Shown in pieces: positions 1 to 4,959 of a stretch of DNA of 6,422 nucleotides. The translations under genes and the position numbers were made by a program. Under the pieces are notes generated by a model. It saw nothing but the letters and a program-made list of their open reading frames with translations. It was not told where the DNA came from and did no database searches. Position 1 is the first letter of the stretch. Every line of letters begins with the position of its first letter. Location of the stretch: positions 1 through 6,422 of the forward strand of contig JAFGCA010000266.1 in assembly GCA_016932895.1 (NCBI GenBank). Direction: 5' to 3'. Source of the stretch: Sedimentisphaerales bacterium. Lineage in GTDB: Bacteria; Planctomycetota; Phycisphaerae; Sedimentisphaerales; SG8-4.

Positions 1-597
1 ATCGTTCTGGACGATGATCTGGGGTACGGGCGGCTCCTTGAACGTACGTTCAGAGAGCACGGAGAGTATGAAGTCTCGGTGACGACGGGGGCGGCGCAGT
101 GTATGGAGGAGCTTGAGCGGGGCCCGTGCGAGCTGCTGATCTGTGATCTACGATTGCCCGAAGGGGATGGATTGCAGGTGCTGGAGGACGCGAGACGGAT
201 GCGGCCGGGACTTCCTGTGGTGATGCTGTCGGCGTATGCGGATATTCCGACGGCGGTGCGGGCAATTCAGAAGGGGGCGATGGATTTCTGGGAGAAGATG
301 ACGGACACCGAGGAGCTGGTGACACAGGCGTGTTCGCTTCTGGAGAATCTCGATCCGTCGGCGGGAGACGGGGGGAGTTTACGGCCGGCGGAAAAGCAGG
401 TGCTCGAGTTGATCCTGCAGGGCCTGAGCAACAAGGAGATTGCGGATCGGTTGTGCCGTTCGATTCGAACGGTGGAGACGCACCGATATCGTGCGATGAA
501 AAAGCTCGGGGCGCGGAATCTGACGCAACTGGTGCGGCGTGCGACGCAGAATGAGCTGGCGGGCAGGCGGGCGTCGGACGGTGATGGGGATGCGTGA
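1..597 (+). CDS. FixJ/NarL-type response regulator, 5'-partial
   Basis: Two-component response regulator that would accept phosphate from a histidine kinase and bind DNA through a LuxR-type helix-turn-helix. The reading frame is open from the first base, so the true start lies upstream; 198 residues are visible. The fragment opens with IVLDDD, the acidic pocket of a receiver domain. The phospho-acceptor is the Asp of CDLRLPEGDG (visible residue 49), the switch Ser is in MLSAYAD (residue 77), and the conserved Lys is in WEKM (residue 99). Lys is normally followed by Pro; here it is Met. Residues about 127-181 form the LuxR/FixJ output domain (LRPAEKQVLELI, GLSNKEIADRL, RTVETHRYRAMKKL). The order receiver-short linker-HTH and the DIPTAVRAIQKGAMDF helix resemble FixJ and TtrR-type regulators. 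A partner kinase may lie just upstream, outside the window. Target genes cannot be inferred. The gene is convergent with the tRNA gene. Confidence 0.93.
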   Translation: MVLDDDLGYGRLLERTFREHGEYEVSVTTGAAQCMEELERGPCELLICDLRLPEGDGLQVLEDARRMRPGLPVVMLSAYADIPTAVRAIQKGAMDFWEKMTDTEELVTQACSLLENLDPSAGDGGSLRPAEKQVLELILQGLSNKEIADRLCRSIRTVETHRYRAMKKLGARNLTQLVRRATQNELAGRRASDGDGDA

Positions 598-699
598 GTG
601 GCGGGGGCCGTCGCGGACGATGAGAGGGCCGATCGGCAGGGGCGGTCGGCACGATCGCAGGGGCAAAAACCCGGGATATGCGGGGAATCGGGGGGAAAC

Positions 700-773
700 T
701 AGCGGCGAGTGGACTCGAACCACTGACCTGCGGGCTATGAATCCGCTGCTCTAACCAGCTGAGCTACGCCGCC
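700..773 (-). tRNA. tRNA-Met (CAU), elongator type
   Basis: Read on the minus strand from 773, the sequence folds as a complete 74-nt cloverleaf. The acceptor stem is GGCGGCG/CGCCGCT with a G1:U72 wobble, the D stem GCTC/GAGC with an AGCTGGTTA loop, the anticodon stem GCGGA/CCCGC, the loop TTCATAG, the variable loop AGGTC, the T stem AGTGG/CCACT and the T loop TTCGAGT. The discriminator is A73 (base 700). The anticodon is CAU (plus-strand 737-739). The GGATTCATAGCCC anticodon arm, including the A:C opposition at the base of the loop, and the G1:U72 pair resemble many bacterial elongator Met tRNAs. Initiator tRNA is unlikely because the three G:C pairs typical of its anticodon stem are not present. 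A lysidine-modified tRNA-Ile(CAU) is a less likely alternative. CCA is not encoded: after A73 the minus strand reads GTTT, so CCA must be added after transcription. Confidence 0.97.
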
Positions 774-798
774 ATCAAGGCCTTTCTTCGCGACGCGC

Positions 799-827
799 AT
801 CATAGCGAGACAAGGACGGGATGTAAA
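799..827 (-). promoter_or_regulatory. sigma-70-type promoter of the tRNA-Met gene
   Basis: On the minus strand a TTTACA -35 box (822-827) and a TATGAT -10 box (799-804) are separated by 17 nt; each matches the consensus at five of six bases. Initiation would be near 792, about 19 nt before the tRNA 5' end at 773, leaving a short leader for RNase P. The bases right after the -10 box (GCGCGTCGCG) form a GC-rich discriminator, as commonly seen in stable-RNA promoters under stringent control; that regulatory reading is inference. Confidence 0.75.
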
Positions 828-889
828 GCCCTTGTCGGCAAGCTATTGACGGTTCTGCGAGGCCTGGATGGGGGCGAAGATGTATCAAT

Positions 890-909
890 AATGAGACAGA
901 ATTCTCATT
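890..909. promoter_or_regulatory. candidate operator: inverted repeat overlapping a -35 box
   Basis: A perfect 7-bp inverted repeat, AATGAGA (890-896) and TCTCATT (903-909), is separated by 6 nt (CAGAAT). Its right arm runs into the first two bases of the TTGACG -35 box at 908-913. This is the size and placement expected for a dimeric repressor that would block the promoter of the sigma-54 activator gene, or for an autoregulatory site. The local sequence is AT-rich compared with its surroundings. The bound protein is unknown. Confidence 0.4.
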
Positions 910-936
910 GACGAGACATTTTTGAGGAGGTATAGT
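908..936 (+). promoter_or_regulatory. sigma-70-type promoter of the sigma-54 activator gene
   Basis: A TTGACG -35 box (908-913) and a TATAGT -10 box (931-936) are separated by exactly 17 nt, five of six matches in each box. Initiation near 943 would leave a leader of about 110 nt before the start codon at 1053. It is divergent from the tRNA promoter at 799-827. So the activator gene is itself read by housekeeping polymerase rather than by sigma-54. Confidence 0.75.
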
Positions 937-1041
937 GGGGCGGTGGCAAGGTCGGGACCTCGCGGGGGGCGGCGAACGGGCGGCCCGGGGAAACATGGCA
1001 GGCAAGGTTTTGCGAGAGAAGAAGTCAGAGGTCCTTCTTTC

Positions 1042-1046
1042 GAGGA
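1042..1046 (+). promoter_or_regulatory. Shine-Dalgarno site deciding the activator start
   Basis: GAGGA is immediately followed by ATG at 1047 and, in the same frame, by ATG at 1053. A spacing of zero is not workable, whereas the 6 nt to 1053 is normal. This supports 1053 as the start and gives an N-terminus (MIHVLFL) matching how LMW phosphatases begin. Confidence 0.6.
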
Positions 1047-1052
1047 ATGGCG

Positions 1053-2816
1053 ATGATTCATGTTCTGTTCTTGAGTGAAGGCAGCAGCGCCCGGAGCGAG
1101 ATGGCGGCGGGATTCGCCCAGCAGGTTGCCCCCGAGGGGCAGCTGATGGCGTATGCGGCGGTGGCGAACTGGCGGGGGCAGGGGCCGATCGAGGACTCGC
1201 GGGCGCGACGGGTGATGGCGGAAGTGGGGGTGGACCTAGGGCGGCTGGAGGTTGAGGCGGTGTCGCAGGTGTGGGCCAAGCCGTTCGACCTGGTGATCGC
1301 GGTGAGTCGCACGGCGAGCGTCGACCGGTCGGTGCTGCCGGGGGCGCCGGCCCTGGTGCGATGGGATATCCCGGCGCCGCCGGAGGGAGAGAGCCCCGAA
1401 GCGTGGGAACGGATGCGGGCCGTTCGCGAAGAAGTGCGCGGGCACGTGGAGGAATTGTTTGCGGGAGGGTATCTGCCGACGCTCGTGAGCCTCAAGCACA
1501 ACAGCGAGCTGGTGCTGGATCATTTGTCGGACGGGGTGGTTGCGCACGATCTTCACCGCCGGATCACGTGGTTCAATCTGGCGGCGGAGCGAATCACGGG
1601 CCGGCGACGCGAGGAAGTTCTGGGCAAGTTGTGTCCTGAAGTATTTCCCGGGGGACTGTGCGGGGGGCGATGTTCGTTTCGCGAGGGTGTGCCGAACTTT
1701 GAGCAGATCCGGTACCCACTGAAGGTGAGTCGACCGGATGGGCGGGAGCGGCAGGTGGAAATGTCGGTGGTGGCCATGAAGGACGCCGGAGGGCGATTCG
1801 AGGGCGTATTGGCAACCATGCACGACGTGACGGAGGTGTCGGACCTGCGGCGTCAGTTGCGGAGCATCCGGAGCTTTCACGGAATTATCGGGGCGGACGA
1901 ACAAATGCAGGAGGTGTATGAGCTGATTTCGGACCTGGCGGCGAGCGATTGTCCCGTGCTGGTGCAAGGGGAGAGCGGCACGGGAAAGGAGCTGGCGGCA
2001 GGGGCGATCCACGGGGAGAGCCGGCGGGCGGGCAAGCCGTTCGTGACGGTGAACTGCGGAGCATTGCCGGAGGGGATTCTGGAGAGCGAGTTGTTCGGGC
2101 ATGTGCGAGGGGCCTTCACGGGAGCAATTCGGGACAAGAAGGGGCGTTTTTCGTTGGCGGACGGCGGAACGATCTTCCTGGACGAGGTGGGCGAATTGAC
2201 GTCCAGCATGCAGGTCAAGCTGCTGCGCGTGCTGCAGGAGGGGTCGTTCACACCGGTCGGAGGCGAGCAGAATCTATCGGTGGATGTGCGAGTGATCAGC
2301 GCGACAAACCGTGATCTGCGGGAAATGGTGCGGCGAGGGCAGTTTCGAGAGGATTTGTTCTATCGGCTGTGTGTCGTGCCGGTAACGCTGCCGCCGCTGC
2401 GAAAACGGCGAAATGACATCCCGCTGCTGGTGGAGCACTTCGTCAAACGATTCAGCGAAAGCACGGGCCGAAAGATCGAGGGCGTCACAAGTGATGCGTT
2501 GCACGCGATGCTGGATTATTCCTGGCCCGGAAACATTCGGGAGCTGCAGAACGCGATTCAGTATGCGTTTGTGAAATGCAAGGCGGAGATGGTGGACACG
2601 GAGCACTTGCCGCCGGAGATTCTCTCGTATCTGGAGAAGTACCCCGTGCGGGCGCCATTGCAGCGTCGGGGCAAGCTCGACGTGTTGCAGGTCCAGCAGG
2701 CATTGCGAGAGACCGGCGGAAACAAGCGGCGAGCGGCGCAACGGCTGGGGGTGGGGCGGGCGACTCTGTATCGGTTTCTGGATCGGCATCCTCAGATCGA
2801 GACGAGCGTGAAGTAA
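1053..2816 (+). CDS. sigma-54-dependent activator with inactive LMW-phosphatase/ArsC-like and PAS domains
   Basis: Transcription activator (bacterial enhancer-binding protein) that would use ATP hydrolysis to open sigma-54 promoters. I chose ATG 1053 (587 aa) because GAGGA at 1042-1046 lies 6 nt before it; ATG 1047 in the same frame abuts that site. Residues 1-140 resemble low-molecular-weight tyrosine phosphatase/arsenate reductase: MIHVLFLSEGSSARSEMA aligns with the usual VLFVCxxNSxRSxMAE. The nucleophile Cys is Ser8 while Arg14 of the C-x5-R loop remains; the first ArsC redox Cys is Ser85 (DLVIAVS), and the DP general acid is Ala108 (WDIPAP). Residues about 148-263 form a PAS domain with Cys194, Cys203 and Cys207, leading into an LRRQLRSIRSF linker. 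The AAA+ domain has Walker A GESGTGKE (306-313), the sigma-54-contact GAFTGA (353-358), Walker B FLDE (Asp377, Glu378) and WPGNIREL (491-498). A Fis-type helix-turn-helix (TGGNKRRAAQRLGVGRATLYRFL) ends the protein. There is no receiver domain, so sensing is probably in cis. Confidence 0.95.
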   Translation: MIHVLFLSEGSSARSEMAAGFAQQVAPEGQLMAYAAVANWRGQGPIEDSRARRVMAEVGVDLGRLEVEAVSQVWAKPFDLVIAVSRTASVDRSVLPGAPALVRWDIPAPPEGESPEAWERMRAVREEVRGHVEELFAGGYLPTLVSLKHNSELVLDHLSDGVVAHDLHRRITWFNLAAERITGRRREEVLGKLCPEVFPGGLCGGRCSFREGVPNFEQIRYPLKVSRPDGRERQVEMSVVAMKDAGGRFEGVLATMHDVTEVSDLRRQLRSIRSFHGIIGADEQMQEVYELISDLAASDCPVLVQGESGTGKELAAGAIHGESRRAGKPFVTVNCGALPEGILESELFGHVRGAFTGAIRDKKGRFSLADGGTIFLDEVGELTSSMQVKLLRVLQEGSFTPVGGEQNLSVDVRVISATNRDLREMVRRGQFREDLFYRLCVVPVTLPPLRKRRNDIPLLVEHFVKRFSESTGRKIEGVTSDALHAMLDYSWPGNIRELQNAIQYAFVKCKAEMVDTEHLPPEILSYLEKYPVRAPLQRRGKLDVLQVQQALRETGGNKRRAAQRLGVGRATLYRFLDRHPQIETSVK

Positions 2817-2840
2817 AAACCGAAGCTGGGGGCTGTCCGG
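2815..2840 (-). terminator. weak candidate terminator for the phosphate operon
   Basis: On the minus strand an interrupted stem, CCG (2838-2840) with CGG (2820-2822) and an inner AGC/GCT around a CCCCA loop, is followed directly by five T residues (2819-2815). It lies about 95 nt past the permease stop and overlaps the end of the convergent activator gene. The stem is short and unevenly bulged, so this is tentative. Confidence 0.27.
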
Positions 2841-2934
2841 ATTTCGAAGACGAGAGAAGAGCCAGCCATGGATTCTCTTGATGGGGGGCTACCTGCGCAA
2901 GAACAGGTCTTCGTGTTCCAGCTTGTGTCGCCGG

Positions 2935-3897
2935 CTAGCGGGTGAGGCTGAACCCGGACAGGATTGCGTAGGCGGCGCAGGAGAGAGTCAGGGCGATGAC
3001 GGGGGTGAAGATCCAACCAAGGACAATGTTGCGGAGCTTGCGCCAACGAAGAGTGTAGACGCCGCGCATGAGACCAACGCCAAGAATCGCGCCGACAACA
3101 GCCTGGCTCGTCGAGACCGGAACGCCCACCCAGGCGAAGAGATGCAGGGAAACGGACATGGATGCGACAGCGACGAAAGCAGTGAACGCATCCAGAGGGG
3201 TAATTCCCGAGCCCACGGCAAACATAACGCGTTTCGAGGCCGTGAGGGTCCCGAGCGAGATAGCGACGGCGCCGATGAGGGCGAGGTGTGAATCGGAAAG
3301 GCCCGACAGACGGCCGGAGAGAATGCCCGTGGCGTTGGCGACGCTGTTGGCGCCGAGGGCGTAAGAGCCGTAGACGCCGGCAACGAGCAGGCCGGACCAG
3401 AGGATCTTGTCACGAGTGAGAATGCTCATGGCGATACGAGAGAACAGAAAAGCAAGAGCCTTGTAAAGCAGGCAGGCACAGGTCGCGGCGGTCAGGGGCG
3501 TAGCGATCCAACAGGTGGCCACCTTGGTCAGCAAGGGCAGATCCTCTCTGGCATGGCCGGTCGCAAGGGCGATTCCAACGATGCTTCCGATGACGGCCTG
3601 AGAGGTCGAGACCGGGAGCCTCGCGAATGTCATGGCCGCCACGGTCAGGCCGGCGCAAACGGAGATGGATGTGAGGATCGCAAGGGAAAGATGGTCTGTC
3701 AGTGAGGACAGGGTCTGGATGCCGGGCAGACCCTGCAAGACGGCGCCGAGGGTAAGCGCGAGGGCACAGGCCGTGGTGGCGGTGCGGAACGGGATGATAC
3801 GGGCAGCCACGGCGGCGCCGAAAACGTTGGCCGAGTCATTCGCGCCCAGGTTATAGCCGAGAAAGGCGCCGGCGAACAGGGGGGGCACAGGCGGCAT
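2935..3897 (-). CDS. pit: PiT-family inorganic phosphate permease
   Basis: Inner-membrane low-affinity phosphate transporter, normally driven by cation symport. The frame extends upstream into DUF47, but ATG 3897 is the likely start: it follows the DUF47 stop by 1 nt, has AAAGG six bases upstream, and yields the normal PiT N-terminus; 320 aa. The protein shows the internal duplication of the family. Half one has LGANDSANVFG (residues 17-27) and PVSTSQAVIG (95-104). Half two has LGANSVANATG (181-191) and PVSTSQAVVG (260-269). SKRVMFAVGSGITPLDAF (221-238) is also typical. Hydrophobic stretches run through the whole length with only short hydrophilic linkers. In the second signature the usual Asp of GAND is Ser185; related PiT subfamilies may carry other residues there, but this matters because the motif Asp is implicated in phosphate transport. 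A sulfate or other oxyanion permease of the same superfamily is a less likely alternative. Cotranscription with a DUF47 protein supports phosphate. Confidence 0.93.
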   Translation of the reverse strand: MPPVPPLFAGAFLGYNLGANDSANVFGAAVAARIIPFRTATTACALALTLGAVLQGLPGIQTLSSLTDHLSLAILTSISVCAGLTVAAMTFARLPVSTSQAVIGSIVGIALATGHAREDLPLLTKVATCWIATPLTAATCACLLYKALAFLFSRIAMSILTRDKILWSGLLVAGVYGSYALGANSVANATGILSGRLSGLSDSHLALIGAVAISLGTLTASKRVMFAVGSGITPLDAFTAFVAVASMSVSLHLFAWVGVPVSTSQAVVGAILGVGLMRGVYTLRWRKLRNIVLGWIFTPVIALTLSCAAYAILSGFSLTR

Positions 3898-3898
3898 A

Positions 3899-4543
3899 TT
3901 AGACCTTTCGCTTGGCGACGATGATGCGGATACGGTCGCTGGCGTTTTCGGCGCGGTCGCAGACGGAGCCGAGTGCGACGACAAGATCACGCAGAAGGAT
4001 CTTCTGCACCGGGTCAAGATCGCTGTCAAAGACGCGGCCGATGAGGCTCATTTCGGCGTTGTCGGACTGGCTCTCCAGTTCATCGACACGCCCAACCGCA
4101 GAGGTGGCCTCAACGAAATCGGTGAAGAGATACGTCATGGCGACGAGCAGCGACTCGGTGCAGCGCACGACGAGGCCTGCGATATGGATGTAAGCCTCAG
4201 CGTACGCGGCGGGAACGCGCAGGTGATGGGTCATCATCATCTGGATCACTTGCTCGGCGCGGTTGGGAACACGATCGACAGCCTCGAGAAGCCCGAGAAT
4301 GTCGCCGCGAGACTCAGGAAAGATCGTCTTGGAGTACATCATATACTCGATCTGTCGTCGAATGTCGTCCGCCTGGCTTTCCTGGCGATGAACCGCGAAG
4401 TAGTCGGTGCGGAGCTGGTCCGCGTCGTTGGTCTCGCAGTAGGTTTGCATTGCTCTCTTCATGCCCCGAATGCACTCATGGACTTTTTCACGATACTTCT
4501 CAAGTTGTTCCTCGACGTTCTTCTGGCGATTGACGAACAGCAT
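3899..4543 (-). CDS. DUF47/PhoU-like phosphate-transport accessory protein
   Basis: Cytoplasmic all-helical protein of the DUF47 (PhoU-like) family, usually encoded directly before PiT permeases and thought to modulate their activity. It has 214 aa, the normal length. The start at ATG 4543 is backed by AAAGGAA about seven bases upstream. PhoU-like metal-binding E/DxxxD patterns occur along the helices: ESQAD (55-59), DRVPN (90-94), ESQSD (157-161), and CDRAENASDRI (195-205) near the C-terminus. The MMYSKTIFPESRGDILGLLEAVDRVPNRAEQ stretch in the middle is characteristic of the family. There is no signal peptide or membrane segment. The gene is first in a two-gene operon with the permease, whose start codon lies 1 nt past this stop (TAA T ATG), so translation is probably coupled. 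An operon promoter is visible at 4592-4620. The direct biochemical role of this family remains poorly defined. Confidence 0.93.
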   Translation of the reverse strand: MLFVNRQKNVEEQLEKYREKVHECIRGMKRAMQTYCETNDADQLRTDYFAVHRQESQADDIRRQIEYMMYSKTIFPESRGDILGLLEAVDRVPNRAEQVIQMMMTHHLRVPAAYAEAYIHIAGLVVRCTESLLVAMTYLFTDFVEATSAVGRVDELESQSDNAEMSLIGRVFDSDLDPVQKILLRDLVVALGSVCDRAENASDRIRIIVAKRKV

Positions 4544-4591
4544 CCGAAGTTCCTTTCCGCAGTGTGATCCCTACAGATCGATCCGGGGCCT

Positions 4592-4620
4592 ATTCTAGCA
4601 GGGATCGCGGAGACAAGCAA
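4592..4620 (-). promoter_or_regulatory. candidate promoter of the DUF47-pit operon
   Basis: On the minus strand a good -10 box, TAGAAT (4592-4597), lies 17 nt from a poor -35 box, TTGCTT (4615-4620). Initiation near 4585 would leave a leader of about 40 nt before ATG 4543. I saw no convincing Pho box direct repeats or -24/-12 sigma-54 elements upstream. The weak -35 box may mean an activator is needed. It lies back to back with the promoter at 4632-4660: only 11 nt separate the two -35 boxes. Confidence 0.55.
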
Positions 4621-4631
4621 TGAGAAGGTTC

Positions 4632-4660
4632 TTGACACGGGAACCGGCTTGTGGTATAGT
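4632..4660 (+). promoter_or_regulatory. near-consensus sigma-70 promoter for the pseudopilin transcript
   Basis: A perfect TTGACA -35 box (4632-4637), a 17-nt spacer and TATAGT (4655-4660, five of six) make this the best promoter in the window. Initiation near 4667 would put the hairpin at 4674-4708 almost at the 5' end of the mRNA and give a leader of roughly 290 nt before the pseudopilin start at 4960. Confidence 0.8.
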
Positions 4661-4666
4661 GATGAA

Positions 4667-4959
4667 GTGAATGGGCGCCGACAGAGGCAGCCTGGGCTTG
4701 TCGGCGCCGCCCAAAGGAGGAAAAGAAGACGGTATCCGTCCACATCCAGGGGGATGATCCCGGTTGATTGTCCGCAGGCGGAGTTCTTTTCCGGCGGCGT
4801 GGTGCGTTGGTGCGCCAGGAGGGACATAGGCGCGCCCGACGGACGAAATCTCGCCGCTTCCTTCCCTGCAAGCGCGGAGTCTGCGCCCAAGGGCGACCAT
4901 GTGCCCCGGGGAAAGGGCGGAGCAAACCCTGCGTAAGGCATGGGCCGAGGTCGGCTGCC
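4667..4959 (+). promoter_or_regulatory. long structured 5' leader of the pseudopilin gene
   Basis: The stretch from the predicted transcription start to the pseudopilin start holds no gene I can support. Its first 95 nt are rich in structure. There is a perfect 10-bp stem (GGCGCCGACA 4674-4683 with TGTCGGCGCC 4699-4708, 15-nt loop) and a strong Shine-Dalgarno sequence, AAAGGAGG (4713-4720), with no ATG, GTG or TTG at a usable distance. A GACGG-TAT-CCGTC hairpin follows (4728-4740). Two overlapping, mutually exclusive hairpins come next: CATCC/GGATG (4743-4756) and GGGA/TCCC (4751-4761). The remainder (about 4765-4959) is GC-rich without clear motifs. I do not recognise a known riboswitch class. 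It could be a regulatory leader, an mRNA-stabilising 5' hairpin, or the remains of a lost upstream gene. Confidence 0.4.
4674..4708 (+). repeat. perfect 10-bp stem-loop at the mRNA 5' end
   Basis: GGCGCCGACA pairs fully with TGTCGGCGCC around a 15-nt loop that can itself form a short AGC/GCT inner stem. No T tract follows, so it does not look like an intrinsic terminator. Its position about 7 nt after the predicted start of transcription and 4 nt before a strong ribosome-binding sequence suggests mRNA protection or translational control. Confidence 0.7.

Noticed and set aside
629..649. 7-bp stem-loop (CCGATCG/CGGTCGG with one G:T pair) after the response regulator as terminator
   Set aside because: No T tract follows on either strand, and short GC-rich stems are expected by chance here. 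The gap 598-699 holds nothing else I can support.
50..652. 200-codon antisense open frame over the response regulator
   Set aside because: The product is almost entirely Pro/Ser/Ala/Arg, typical of a shadow of a GC-rich gene on the other strand.
845..850. TTGACG at 845 as an additional -35 box
   Set aside because: No acceptable -10 box lies 16-18 nt downstream; the segment there is GC-rich.
996..1013. Possible -24/-12 sigma-54 promoter (TGGCAGG...TTTTGC) before the activator
   Set aside because: The distance between the GG and GC elements is 15 (or 11 with the second GG) instead of 12, so it does not fit the strict spacing of sigma-54 promoters.
1236..2102. Long antisense open frame (288 codons) inside the activator gene
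   Set aside because: It is the complement of a well-supported coding gene with GC-biased codons, and its product is His/Pro/Arg-rich without any domain.
3898..4029. N-terminal extension of the permease to ATG 4029
   Set aside because: It would overlap DUF47 by over 120 nt and adds 44 residues of Ser/Pro-rich sequence that do not belong to PiT proteins. ATG 3897 has a ribosome-binding site and the correct spacing.
4754..4936. A 60-codon open frame starting at ATG 4754 in the pseudopilin leader
   Set aside because: The G run that might act as a ribosome-binding site abuts the ATG, the strong AAAGGAGG is 33 nt away, and the predicted peptide shows no domain, hydrophobic pattern or recognisable similarity.
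4768..4959. N-terminal extension of the pseudopilin from GTG 4768
   Set aside because: The extension is Arg-rich and low in pattern, and would put 64 residues before a prepilin leader that is normally very short. ATG 4960 gives the standard arrangement.
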